A stretch of 64,000 nt of DNA from Bog-473 sp963730785. Lineage in GTDB: Bacteria > Actinomycetota > Acidimicrobiia > Acidimicrobiales > RAAP-2. The notes under the pieces were generated by a model, which did no database searches, was not told where the DNA came from, and saw only the letters and a program-made list of their open reading frames with translations. The stretch is taken from contig CAVSTF010000001.1 in NCBI GenBank assembly GCA_963730785.1, forward strand, positions 372,001 to 436,000. Reading direction: 5' to 3'. Each line of letters begins with the position of its first letter. The first letter of the stretch is position 1. Positions 27,386-35,721 of the stretch are shown here, in pieces. The translations under genes and the position numbers were made by a program.

Positions 27386-28628
27386 TCACAGGATGAGACC
27401 AGGAAGCACTTCAATCAGCTGGGCCGACGACCCGCTGGGTAGGTAGTTCTGGCTCCCCGCAAAGGTCACGGCGTAGCCATCCTGGAGGATGACCCCGAGC
27501 AATCCGAGGTTAAGCAGGATCTGGTCGGACGTGATGCCATTTGCATTGGTGATTCCGAAGCCCAGAGGCGCTCCACCACGGATGCTGAAGACCACCGGCT
27601 GGTTGGGAATGCCCTTTCCAGTGACGTTCGAGATCAGCTGCCGTGTTGAGCGTGAACAGGTAGGGAACCAACGGAAGGACACTGATAACCGCCGGAGTGG
27701 CCGCCAGTGACGTCGGCGCCGGCTTAATCACCAGCGAGCCGTTCACGTAGGTGAAGGCGTAGTTGGGATCTACGGCCCCGACACAGGAGGTGGCGTAGGT
27801 ACCAGCGTTGCTCGCAATGGTCGCCGGGACAGTACAAATCGGCTGGTTGCTGAACGCGCTGGCCGATTGACCCAACACGAATCCGCTGTAGATCGGCGTG
27901 ACGGCTGGGATCGCCTGACCGTAGAAGATGGTGGCGCTGGACGCCGTGATCGTCAACGGTGTTGGTGTCACAGTGAAGGTCTGTGAGATTGGCGGGGCGG
28001 CCGCCCAGTCAATGTTGCCCGCTTCGGTGGCTCCCACCTGACAGGTACCAACGCCCACAAACACGATGGTGCTGCCGGTGAGGGTGCACACCGTTCCCGA
28101 ACCCTGGAGGAGTGAGAGGACGACGGGGTTACCCGAACCACCAGGGGTCGACGTGCTCACCAGGTAGTGACCGCTGTAGATGGCCGGGCTTGGCGGCGAC
28201 GACAGGAAGCTAATCGTCTGCGTCAATGGGGTCACCGTGTAAGCGATGATGAGTGTTGCCGTGTTGCCATTGGTGTCAAGGGCAGAAATGGTGACGCTGT
28301 AATTCCCGGCGTTCACGCCCGTCCCGTTCCCCACTTGAGTTCCCGAGGTGAAGGCATTGCCGTCTTCGTCGACGGCAGAGCACTTGATGATGGTGGCGCC
28401 CCCGGTGTCGGCGCAAGCAAAGCCGAGCGCGGGTACCTGACCGTAGGGAATGGATGATCCGTTCGCCGGTCCGAATGTCTCGGTGATCGTCGGTCCCCCG
28501 CCATCCCCTGCCGCCGAGGCCGGAGTGGTGAGCAACCCGGCTCCGGCAATCGTGAGTGCTCCAGTCACGGCCGTCGCGGACAACACCGAAACGAATTTGG
28601 AGCGTTGCCTCGTTACTGGTCGAACCAT
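27386..28628 (-). CDS. Secreted protein with MBG-type (mucin-binding-like) domain (frame break)
   Basis: Exported protein of about 413 residues. The signal peptide is RSKFVSVLSATAVTGALTIAGAGLLTTPASAA. The mature part starts with a strand-rich Ig-like region (ITETFGPANGSSIPYGQVPALGFACADTGGA) followed by a second (VTPLTQTISFLSSPPSPAIYSG, with cysteines in VCTLTG and TCQVGATEAG). The MBG/YGX-type domain is TITASSATIFYGQAIPAVTPIYSG... with paired cysteines in ICTVP and SCVGAVDPNYAFTYVNGSLVI. After a break near 27640 the protein ends GKGIPNQPVVFSIRGGAPLGFGITNANG, an Ig-like (Big-1-type) domain. Probable adhesive or cell-surface role. ATG at 28628 chosen because it begins the signal peptide. Confidence 0.78.
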
Positions 28629-28915
28629 AGGCCCGCTTCTACTTCGGAAAATACGCAAGTGCGCCACTCCTCCTGTTACCCGACAGCCCGCCAAGGCGAG
28701 AGGGCGCGCCAGATGCGCGACCCGCTGAGGAATGTAAAACGGACGTCCTTTGAGCAAAAGGGGTGGGGAGGTGAATTTGGGGGTGAATAACGGTTGCCGC
28801 CGACCCAACCTGGGCTTCTTTGATCCCCGGATGACGGCGGCACCCGGCTCGATGCAAACGAAATATCTAGTCGTGTCTTTCGACAGTTCGAACGGCTGAA
28901 AGTGTGTTCTGCGGC
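28629..28915. other. Intergenic region, 287 bp
   Basis: No gene seen. It separates two minus-strand genes for exported proteins. An inverted repeat TGCCGCCG (28795-28802) / CGGCGGCA (28835-28842) with a 32-nt loop could be a structured leader or an imperfect terminator of the lipoprotein gene. The minus strand has a GGAGGAG sequence at about 28667-28673, too far from the ATG at 28628 to be its ribosome site. I recognise no riboswitch class. Confidence 0.4.
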
Positions 28916-29482
28916 TCAGCTAGGAGGAAGGCAACTTCCTGGAGTCCAGTTCCACACCGCCACGATCGAGGCGGGAATGGTGCCAGCTGCACAACTGCTC
29001 CCTTGCTCGCCGGTTGCGCCCACTTCAGAGATCTTCCACGTCGTGCCCCCTGAAGGCATGCTGAAGATCTCGTAGCTACCATCGTCTTGAGTCGACACTT
29101 GCGCTTGAGTCGAAGACGAACTCGGTAGAACTGAAGCAGCGGCCCAGTACGTCATCGTCGTCGGGTCAAACGCGTAATAAGTCTCGTTGGGTGCCAGTCC
29201 CGTGTAGTCGGAGGCGGGCAAGTTGTTCTGGGCGGCGAATGCGGCGACGAGTTCGGTGCGAAGTTGATCGGTGACGGCCAAGTTTTGCGGGCCGGTCGAC
29301 GTCGTCGAAGTGGTCGTCGTCGGGCTGGCGGGCGCAGTGGACGACGTTGTCGTCTGCTGTGCGCTCGAAGTGGTCGTGGTGGATGAAGATTGATGCGCTG
29401 CCGGGCTGTTGGAGCAGGCGGCGAGCGTGAGTGCGATCGCGCCGCCTGTGATCGCGACGGCTACCGACTTTCGAATGCCCAT
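28916..29482 (-). CDS. Lipoprotein with Ser/Thr-rich linker
   Basis: Exported lipoprotein of 188 residues. The N-terminus MGIRKSVAVAITGGAIALTLAAC carries a lipobox LAAC. A low-complexity linker of Ser and Thr (residues about 28-65, SSSTTTTSSAQQTTTSS and TTTTSTTSTG) follows. The C-terminal globular part, TDQLRTELVAAFAAQNNLPASDYTGLAPNETYYAFDPTTMTYWAAASV... ends with two Cys (SSCAAG and GSCLPPS), perhaps a disulphide. I recognise no domain; the residue pattern recalls small actinobacterial lipoproteins of unknown role. The ATG at 29482 has a purine-rich GAGAGGG upstream. Confidence 0.82.
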   Translation of the reverse strand: MGIRKSVAVAITGGAIALTLAACSNSPAAHQSSSTTTTSSAQQTTTSSTAPASPTTTTSTTSTGPQNLAVTDQLRTELVAAFAAQNNLPASDYTGLAPNETYYAFDPTTMTYWAAASVLPSSSSTQAQVSTQDDGSYEIFSMPSGGTTWKISEVGATGEQGSSCAAGTIPASIVAVWNWTPGSCLPPS

Positions 29483-29576
29483 GAAGTTCCCTCTCTCGAG
29501 CTGCAACGTCAATTGTAGAGGCAGCCAACCTCGGCTTGGTGGACGGCTGGCACGCTTTCGCTCGAACCGACCCAGA

Positions 29577-29589
29577 TAGCGTTCTTGCC
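29577..29589 (+). promoter_or_regulatory. -10 element before the YdeI-like gene
   Basis: TAGCGT (29577-29582) lies 7 nt before the ATG at 29590, the same spacing seen at other probable leaderless genes in the window. Confidence 0.45.
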
Positions 29590-30180
29590 ATGGAGCACGT
29601 CGAGTTGGTGGTAGTTGATGCCATCGACTGGCGAGCCTGGTTGTCCGAGCACCACAGCACCTCTCCGGGAGTGTGGCTCGTGCTGGCCAAGAAGGGCACC
29701 ACTGAACCCACCTCGCTGACGTACGACCAGGCGCTCGACGAGGCACTCTGTCAGGGCTGGATCGACGGTCAGCTGCAAGGCCGTGATGAAGCCACGTTCC
29801 AACGTCGATTCACCCCCCGCAAACCCAAGAGCATCTGGTCGGAGCGCAATACGACCCACATTGAGCGACTGCGACGTGAGGGCCGGATGCAAGAGGCCGG
29901 TGAAGCCGAGGTGGCAAGGGCTCAAGCGGATGGCCGATGGGAGGCTGCGTATGCCGGACAGGCCGCCATGGCGGTCCCAGCGGACCTATTGGCGGCGTTG
30001 AAGGAACGACCTGAGGCAGCCGCCATGTTCGAAGCCCTGACGAGCGCCAATCGTTACGCCGTGCTCTTCCGCATCGTCAACGCCAAGAAGTCCGAGACCC
30101 GGGCCAATCAGATCACCCGCTTGGTCGACATGCTGGCCCGGGGCGAGACACCACATCCGCAGGCGAAGAGAAAACCCTGA
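29590..30180 (+). CDS. YdeI/OmpD-associated family protein
   Basis: Cytoplasmic protein of 196 residues. It has the family pattern: WRAWLSEHHSTSPGVWLVLAKKGT, LTYDQALDEALCQGWIDGQLQGRDEATFQRRFTPRKPKSIWSERN, and the C-terminal NRYAVLFRIVNAKKSETRANQITRLVDMLARGE with the conserved KKxETR. The function of this family is not established; the N-terminal half is structurally related to bacteriocin-protection proteins. The ATG at 29590 is chosen because the preceding 18 codons do not fit. It stands alone, divergent from the lipoprotein gene. Confidence 0.88.
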   Translation: MEHVELVVVDAIDWRAWLSEHHSTSPGVWLVLAKKGTTEPTSLTYDQALDEALCQGWIDGQLQGRDEATFQRRFTPRKPKSIWSERNTTHIERLRREGRMQEAGEAEVARAQADGRWEAAYAGQAAMAVPADLLAALKERPEAAAMFEALTSANRYAVLFRIVNAKKSETRANQITRLVDMLARGETPHPQAKRKP

Positions 30181-30200
30181 CCTTGCCTCGAGTCCGATTC

Positions 30201-31004
30201 TTAGCGCGCCACGTCAACGACCGACAGAGGGTCACCCAGACGACGACTGATGACCTCGGCCAACCGTGTCACGTGATCTATAAGCGCTGAGTGAGTACTT
30301 TCGCTGAATCGCTGATTTGGCACTGCGACTCCGACGCTGCCCTGGACGGTGCCGGCAGTCCAAACGGGAGCGGCGATGGCGCTCGCGCCGACATCGGCTT
30401 GATCTCGGCTCAACGCGAATCCATCGGTTCGAATGGACTTCATCAACTTCTCGATCTTCAGCGGTGTCGGTGGACGCCCGGCAAAGAGCGGAAGGCCTCG
30501 TTGGTAGAGCTCCTGCCGCTCCTTTTCAGACCTATGGGCCAGGATCGACATGGCAGAAGCGGTGGCGTGCAAGGGAAGCCATGTGAAGAGCTGGGGGACG
30601 AACTGAACACTTCTGTGACTAGGTGACGTCGCAACGTACATACGCTCGCGTCGTTGGTGGTCGTACACGGCCAGAAATGCTGTCTCTCCGGTGAGTTCGC
30701 TCATCTGATCGAGTATTTCGGTCACACCCAAAAAAGGTCGTTTTCGTTGAGCTAAAGAAGCGATCCGGTACAGCTCCCATCCGAGCTCCCATTGTCCGGA
30801 CGGCGACACGTTGACCAGGCTGGCGGCCGCACCTGCCTCGAGCGTCCGTTGCACCGAGCTTGGAGGTGCATCAAGCGCACACGCCAATTCGCGTACGCCA
30901 AATGATGACGCCTCTGATTCCACCATTGCGTCCAGGACACGGACCATCGACGCAATGGGGTTTCTTTCCCTCGTGCTCAGCGGTGATGGGTCAGATGCCG
31001 GCAT
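30201..31004 (-). CDS. IclR-family transcriptional regulator
   Basis: Regulator of 267 residues. The N-terminal winged helix has VRELACALDAPPSSVQRTLEAGAAAS; the effector-binding C-terminal domain shows LSELTGETAFLAVYDHQRRERMYVATSPSHRSVQFVPQL, LPLHATASAMSILA and GASAIAAPVWTAGTVQGSVGVAVP. It is the last gene of a three-gene minus-strand operon (CoA-transferase, CocE esterase, IclR), starting 2 bp after the esterase stop. IclR proteins often control catabolic genes next to them; the inverted repeat at 33848-33866 upstream of the operon is a possible site. The effector is unknown. Confidence 0.92.
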   Translation of the reverse strand: MPASDPSPLSTRERNPIASMVRVLDAMVESEASSFGVRELACALDAPPSSVQRTLEAGAAASLVNVSPSGQWELGWELYRIASLAQRKRPFLGVTEILDQMSELTGETAFLAVYDHQRRERMYVATSPSHRSVQFVPQLFTWLPLHATASAMSILAHRSEKERQELYQRGLPLFAGRPPTPLKIEKLMKSIRTDGFALSRDQADVGASAIAAPVWTAGTVQGSVGVAVPNQRFSESTHSALIDHVTRLAEVISRRLGDPLSVVDVAR

Positions 31005-31006
31005 CT

Positions 31007-32611
31007 CTACGTCGTCGCCGAAAAGGGGATGACGGTGATGTGCGCCGGATACTGGCTGTCGTGAAACAGGGTTTGGTCTGCCGTGGTGAATCGAGTTCCC
31101 GTCGCGATGTCCTCGCCTGTTCCGAGGTTGCGGACGTAAAAGGGGAAGGCCCCGCTCGATATTTGGACTCGCAGGCGATGGCCCACATCGAACTGGTGGG
31201 CACAGGGTCCGAGAGCGATCTCGACCTTCATGGGTTCGTCTCCTGCATGGAGTCGATCGTCACCTTCGATCCGTCGTAAGGCATCGATGACGTTGTGAGA
31301 CGCCCCGTCCGGGTGGACATCGGTGATGCGCACGAAAAAGTCAGCACTCTGCGCTGATGACTTCACCCAGAGGGTGGCGCCTACCGGACCAAAGAGTGTT
31401 TGGGGCTCATCGAAGGGATCGCTGGTGAACGTGACGACGTCAGTTCGATTTTCGAGTTCCCGGTTATCGCACGGCAAGGCTCGTGTGGCGTCGAAGCTCG
31501 CCAGTCCCACCGATGGAGTGGGATCCATTGGATCGTAGGTAAATCTCGTCGGAGGGGAGTCTCCGTTCGGTCATGGTCGTCAGCGCTCCGTTGGGAGCCA
31601 GGTACCAATGCCTTGAGCATGCGTCAGACTCCGACCCACCGGCAGATTCCTTCCACGTGTCGCTACCGGTCACGAAGAAGGAGAGAGGAGGTTGCGCCAG
31701 TGCATCCCGTTTCTTGACGTGGGTGTCGAACCAGCGAAGAACTTCCGCATTGCAGCTCGGCCCATCCGCCTCCGTGCATCCATGGACCCATCACGAGCCG
31801 ATGCGTCACTCCGGCTTGCTCAAGCCGCCGGTGGTCCTCCCATAGGAAGCGACGTTGGTAGTCGTACCAACCGCCGAAGAGCAAGGTGGGTGGGCACCCC
31901 TCTGACAGGACGCGGCTGAAATCAAGTGGCGTCCAGTGGGGATCGTCGCCCCGGTAGGTCAATCGTTCGCGGTAGAAGGGGATCTGCTTACCGGTCTGGA
32001 CGACGTCCGCTTCAATAAGGGGCAGATGCATGTAGGCCTCGAGGCTGATGCCCTCGGCGGCCGGAGGGTCTGATTCCTCCTTGTGCTGGTTGACGGACCA
32101 TTCGAGTGCGACATCCAATCCCAAGGGAACCACCCGGGTACCACGAGGAAATGCGGTCGGAGCTGAAATACGCCACCGAAATCGCGTCCACCTCGTCTCG
32201 GCAACGAGATGCCGTCGCCCACGCCGTAAAGCCCAGATAGCTGATGCCATGCAGTCCAAGATGTCCATTGAACCAATCCTGGGATTGGATCCACTTGACG
32301 GTGGCCTCTCCGTCGGCCGCTTCGTAGAAGTAGGACGCCGGTCCTCTGGTGTCTTGAACGACCAGGCAGTAACCGTGGGAGGCCCAGAACGTTCCCTCGG
32401 TGCGAAGCAACGCTTTGGCGTAGGCGGACCGGACCAGTATGGCGGGAACGGCCTCGCTGGTCTCGGGTCGATAGATGGCAGTGGAGAGAGCCAGGCCTTC
32501 CTCGACCGGGATGTCCACTTCATGGGCCGTTACTTCGAACGGACCCAAGGGGCCCGAGAACGCGGCTGCGAGATCTCGTTCGGCTTGGGGGATTCGTTCC
32601 GGCGCTAACAC
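31007..32611 (-). CDS. CocE/NonD-family alpha/beta-hydrolase (frame breaks)
   Basis: Serine hydrolase of the CocE / X-Pro dipeptidyl-peptidase family, which acts on esters or amides. N-terminus: DIPVEEGLALSTAIYRPE, then ILVRSAYAKALLRTEGTFWASHGYCLVVQDTRGPASYFYE. The nucleophile elbow is LGLHGISYLGFTAW (G-x-S-Y-x-G). Later: PPTLLFGGWYDYQRRFLWEDHRRLEQAG with the catalytic Asp region, VMGPWMHGGGW (catalytic His). The C-terminal beta-sandwich reads DVVTFTSDPFDEP and GHRLRVQISSGAFPFYVRNLGTGED. Breaks at about 32120, 31750 and 31540. The start overlaps the CoA-transferase stop by 7 bp. Confidence 0.85.
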
Positions 32612-33801
32612 GTCACCACTCCCTCTTGAACGAGCACGTTGATCTCATCCAACGACACTCCTAGCTCCTCCAGTACCGCTGAAGTCTGTTCACCAAGTCG
32701 TGGCGGCGGTAGCCGGTGCGTCGCCCGCGCCCCATCGATGGTGAGGGGGATGTCGACCACGCGCAGGTCTGGGATATCCGGATGGGGCATGTCCACCAAC
32801 ATGCCCAACGCATTGAGCTGCGGATCATTGGCCAGGTCCGCCACGGAGCGGACGCGACTGCAAGGGATGGTCTCGGCGCCGAGGAGGGTCTCCCATTCGG
32901 CGGCGGGCTTTCTCATGAAGCGGTCCTCCAACAGCTCATGGAGCGCGATGCGGTTGGCCACCCTGTCGGCGTTGTGGGCGAAAGCCGGATCATGCGGCAG
33001 GTCAGTCAACTCGAGCACTCGACAGAGCGAGGCGAAGTGTCGATCGTTCCCCGCCGTCACCATCAGATCTCCGTCAGCGGTCGTAAATACTTCGTACGGA
33101 GCCACGAACGGAGTCCCATTCCCCTGTCGTTGTGGGCTCACACCGGTCGCCAGGTAACCCTCCACGTGGTACGAGAGCAACCAGGCGGCTGTCTCGTAGA
33201 GGCTCACTTCCACCAGCGCACCTATCCCGCTCTGCGTTCGGTTGGACAGTGCGGCCTGTATTCCGACGGCGGCCCACATGCCAGTGCTCAGGTCAATCGC
33301 TCCGACGCCCAGTCGAGCCGGCGGACCGTCAGGATGGCCGGTCATCGACATCATTCCGGTCTCTGCTTGCAGCACCGGGTCGTACCCGGGAGCGTCCTTC
33401 TTCGGTCCCTTTGAGCCGTAGGCCGAAATGGAGCAATACACGAGCCCTTCGTTGTCGACCCGGAGCGAGTCGTAATCAAGACCGCGTTTGGCCAGCGATC
33501 CCGGCCGAAAGCTTGAGACCACGACATCAGCCCGAACGGCCAGGCGACGAACCAGCTGCTGGCCGGCCTCGGCGTCCAGGTCAATCGTGATGCTGCGCTT
33601 GTTCCGATTGCAGGCCAGGAACGCTGCGCTTTGCCCGTTCCAGGCGGGGGGTCGCCAATCACGGGTGTCGTCGCCCACCCCCAGAGATTCGACCTTGATG
33701 ACGTCGGCACCCAAGTCGCCGAGGAGCATGGTGCAGTACGGGCCGGCCAGATTTCGAGACAGATCGAGCACCGTGATGCCCCGATGGGTCTCAGACAGCA
33801 T
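32605..33801 (-). CDS. CaiB/BaiF-type CoA-transferase
   Basis: Class III CoA-transferase of 398 residues, uninterrupted. N-terminus: GITVLDLSRNLAGPYCTMLLGDLGADVIKVES, CNRNKRSITIDLDAEAG, VVVSSFRPGSLAKRGLDY. The catalytic Asp is likely in SAYGSKGPKKDAPGYDPVLQA. The C-terminus has PPPRLGEQTSAVLEELG. This is the second such enzyme in the window, quite different in sequence from the one at 3643. First gene of the operon with the CocE esterase and the IclR regulator; the esterase may make an acid that this enzyme activates, a reasonable but untested idea. Confidence 0.92.
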   Translation of the reverse strand: MLSETHRGITVLDLSRNLAGPYCTMLLGDLGADVIKVESLGVGDDTRDWRPPAWNGQSAAFLACNRNKRSITIDLDAEAGQQLVRRLAVRADVVVSSFRPGSLAKRGLDYDSLRVDNEGLVYCSISAYGSKGPKKDAPGYDPVLQAETGMMSMTGHPDGPPARLGVGAIDLSTGMWAAVGIQAALSNRTQSGIGALVEVSLYETAAWLLSYHVEGYLATGVSPQRQGNGTPFVAPYEVFTTADGDLMVTAGNDRHFASLCRVLELTDLPHDPAFAHNADRVANRIALHELLEDRFMRKPAAEWETLLGAETIPCSRVRSVADLANDPQLNALGMLVDMPHPDIPDLRVVDIPLTIDGARATHRLPPPRLGEQTSAVLEELGVSLDEINVLVQEGVVTC

Positions 33802-33847
33802 CGATGTGAGCAGCGGAACTCCTCGGTCGTCGATTTAACGGAACGAT

Positions 33848-33866
33848 TGTACCTTTAAAGCGTACA
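33848..33866. promoter_or_regulatory. Inverted repeat, candidate operator
   Basis: TGTAC (33848-33852), 9 nt, GTACA (33862-33866), about 50 bp upstream of the CoA-transferase start. Length and place suit a dimeric regulator such as the IclR protein encoded at 30201. No experimental basis. Confidence 0.4.
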
Positions 33867-33954
33867 TAGAGTGAGGGGTGGTCAGCTGAGCCGTCACTCG
33901 TCCAGGTGCATTCACTGCATCGTTGCTGTCATTTGAAAGGGCCACTATCGCCCG

Positions 33955-34215
33955 ATGCGATCCTTCCGAGGGATGTACCGTTCGGAGATGGTTGAGAGCA
34001 GTCGAGGGCACACGCGAGCCCGTTGGAGTCGGGCTACCAAGGGTTGGGTTGCCCTCGTGACGTTCTGCGTGGTGGTGGTGGCCATTGGCATCTTCATTTT
34101 CGCCAACCCACCGTCGACCGACAACAAGCAGCCGCCTCCGACCAACTCTGGAACGACCAGCCAAATCACGGTGCCGGGAACGCCCGCTTCGGGCTTGCCT
34201 GCGCTTGCTCGCTAG
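33955..34215 (+). CDS. Small single-pass membrane protein
   Basis: Product of 86 residues (or 75 from an ATG at 33988). After a basic N-terminus (RGHTRARWSRATKG) there is one membrane helix, WVALVTFCVVVVAIGIFIFA, followed by an extracellular Pro/Thr-rich tail ending PASGLPALAR. No domain recognised. The start is uncertain: three in-frame ATGs lie within 33 bp. It stops 2 bp before the convergent esterase gene's end, so no terminator is possible between them. Confidence 0.55.
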   Translation: MRSFRGMYRSEMVESSRGHTRARWSRATKGWVALVTFCVVVVAIGIFIFANPPSTDNKQPPPTNSGTTSQITVPGTPASGLPALAR

Positions 34216-34216
34216 T

Positions 34217-35683
34217 TCAGCTGGCGCGGGCGATAGCCACGTGGGCTACTGGGAATCCGTCCGGGTCGCTGGAAGCGAACTCGAACTGCTGCAATGGAGT
34301 CGGCGTACCCAATTCGATCTTGTAAGAAAGCTGCCCGGACTGGTTGGCCTTGACGATCGTGCTGGCTGAGTTGATGGTGACTCTGTAGGTGCCGCCCGGT
34401 GCGTAGTTGGGTGGCGTGAGTACGGACAAGACTCCCGTGCCAACTGCAGTGAGCGCATCTGGACCGGCGGCGTCGAGGTAGGTAAAGGCCTCGGCGTCGT
34501 GATTGATCGAGAACTGGTAGCCGTGAATCTCGAAGTTGGTGTCCACCGACCGGAAGGTGAATGGTGCCGTGGTCGACACCGCGTGGGGATGCGTGAAGGC
34601 GGCCGACATTTGCGGCAGGAAATGGGCCAGGTCGCGCAACCAGTAGCCCCAGCTGTGGGTTCCATTGCCGTAGAAGTACTTGGTATAGGTGACGCCGTCG
34701 GCGGAAAGGGCCGACGTGAACCCTTCATTCAATAGGTAGATCAGGCTCTCCTCCGCCCCATCGGCCACGGTCGACTCAGAAGTTGGTACGTCGTAGAGGC
34801 CTTGTTGTCCGTTGCCACTGGCCACAAAGAGTGAGGTGGAGGCCAGGTTGCTGGCCAGGTAGGTCGGATCGCCGGCGTGGAAGCGCACACCTTGAGTGAT
34901 GGTGTCGCCCCACACGCATTGATTGGGTGGTCCCTGGGTAAACGCGGCACTCAACAGGTTCAGGGCCTCGCCACCGATGGGGAAGTAGAGGTCAAGATCG
35001 GTCACGCCGGAGAAGCTGCCAGCGGCCGAGAAGAGATCGGGATAGCGAGCGGCGTAACTCATGGCGCCGTAACCGCCCATGGACAGACCGGCGATGGCTC
35101 GACCCGATCGGGTGGTGATCACTGGGAAGTGACCGTCGACCCAAGGAATGAGCTCGTCGATGTCGTAGGTGGACCAGGCCGGAACCGGCGCAGTCGTCGA
35201 GGTATCTAGGTCAGCCCCGTACCAGTCGGTATAGAAGCCCCATGCCCCATCGTCCGGCATGACGGTGATGAAGGGGCCTAAGTGGTCGGCTACCGACGTG
35301 TAGTCAATGTCGTTCTCGACCCCCATGCGCACCCAGTCCTTGTAGGAACCCCCGGCGCCATGGAGGAGATACAGCACCGGGTATTTGGTGGCCCCGCTGG
35401 GGTCGTAGTTGCGGGGCAACAAGACGTAGACGTGTTGCTGGTCCTCCATGGCTGGAGAATTCAGGACGACGTCGAGGACTCGGCCTCCGGTGTTCGGCAC
35501 GGTCGACTGTTGCGCCAGCGTTGCCGGTGCTTGAGAGATGGGTGCGGTCCGGGGTCGACAGGCTGGCGATGGAATGGAGATGGCGTCCGTCTTGGCTCCG
35601 GCCAGACCGGGCGACACGACGACCAGCCCGAGACTCAGGGCGCTCAGCGCGGCTGCGATTGTTGCGATGCGCCTTATGCCCAC
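34217..35683 (-). CDS. Secreted esterase, PF00756 (antigen 85-like) family
   Basis: Exported alpha/beta-hydrolase of 488 residues. Signal peptide: MGIRRIATIAAALSALSLGLVVVSPGLAGA. The catalytic domain has VLLPRNYDP, PVLYLLHGAGGSYKDWVRMG, ITVMPDDGAWGFYTDW, the nucleophile elbow AIAGLSMGGYGAMSYAARYP, and a His in NGTHSWGYWLRDL. It belongs to the esterase D / antigen 85 group. The last 130 residues (FTFRSVDTNFEIHGYQFSINHD...) form a separate strand-rich domain, possibly carbohydrate-binding. GTG start. It may act on cell-wall esters or on outside polymers. The neighbour upstream is the CBS-citrate synthase on the same strand, 38 bp away. Confidence 0.9.
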   Translation of the reverse strand: MGIRRIATIAAALSALSLGLVVVSPGLAGAKTDAISIPSPACRPRTAPISQAPATLAQQSTVPNTGGRVLDVVLNSPAMEDQQHVYVLLPRNYDPSGATKYPVLYLLHGAGGSYKDWVRMGVENDIDYTSVADHLGPFITVMPDDGAWGFYTDWYGADLDTSTTAPVPAWSTYDIDELIPWVDGHFPVITTRSGRAIAGLSMGGYGAMSYAARYPDLFSAAGSFSGVTDLDLYFPIGGEALNLLSAAFTQGPPNQCVWGDTITQGVRFHAGDPTYLASNLASTSLFVASGNGQQGLYDVPTSESTVADGAEESLIYLLNEGFTSALSADGVTYTKYFYGNGTHSWGYWLRDLAHFLPQMSAAFTHPHAVSTTAPFTFRSVDTNFEIHGYQFSINHDAEAFTYLDAAGPDALTAVGTGVLSVLTPPNYAPGGTYRVTINSASTIVKANQSGQLSYKIELGTPTPLQQFEFASSDPDGFPVAHVAIARAS

Positions 35684-35721
35684 CCGGTCAGTGTCGCGCA
35701 GAAGGCCGTTGGTGGCCGGAG

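Noticed and set aside
28629..28915. Riboswitch (c-di-GMP or ydaO type) upstream of the MBG protein gene
   Set aside because: A GC-rich inverted repeat is present, but I could not match conserved core bases of any class I know.
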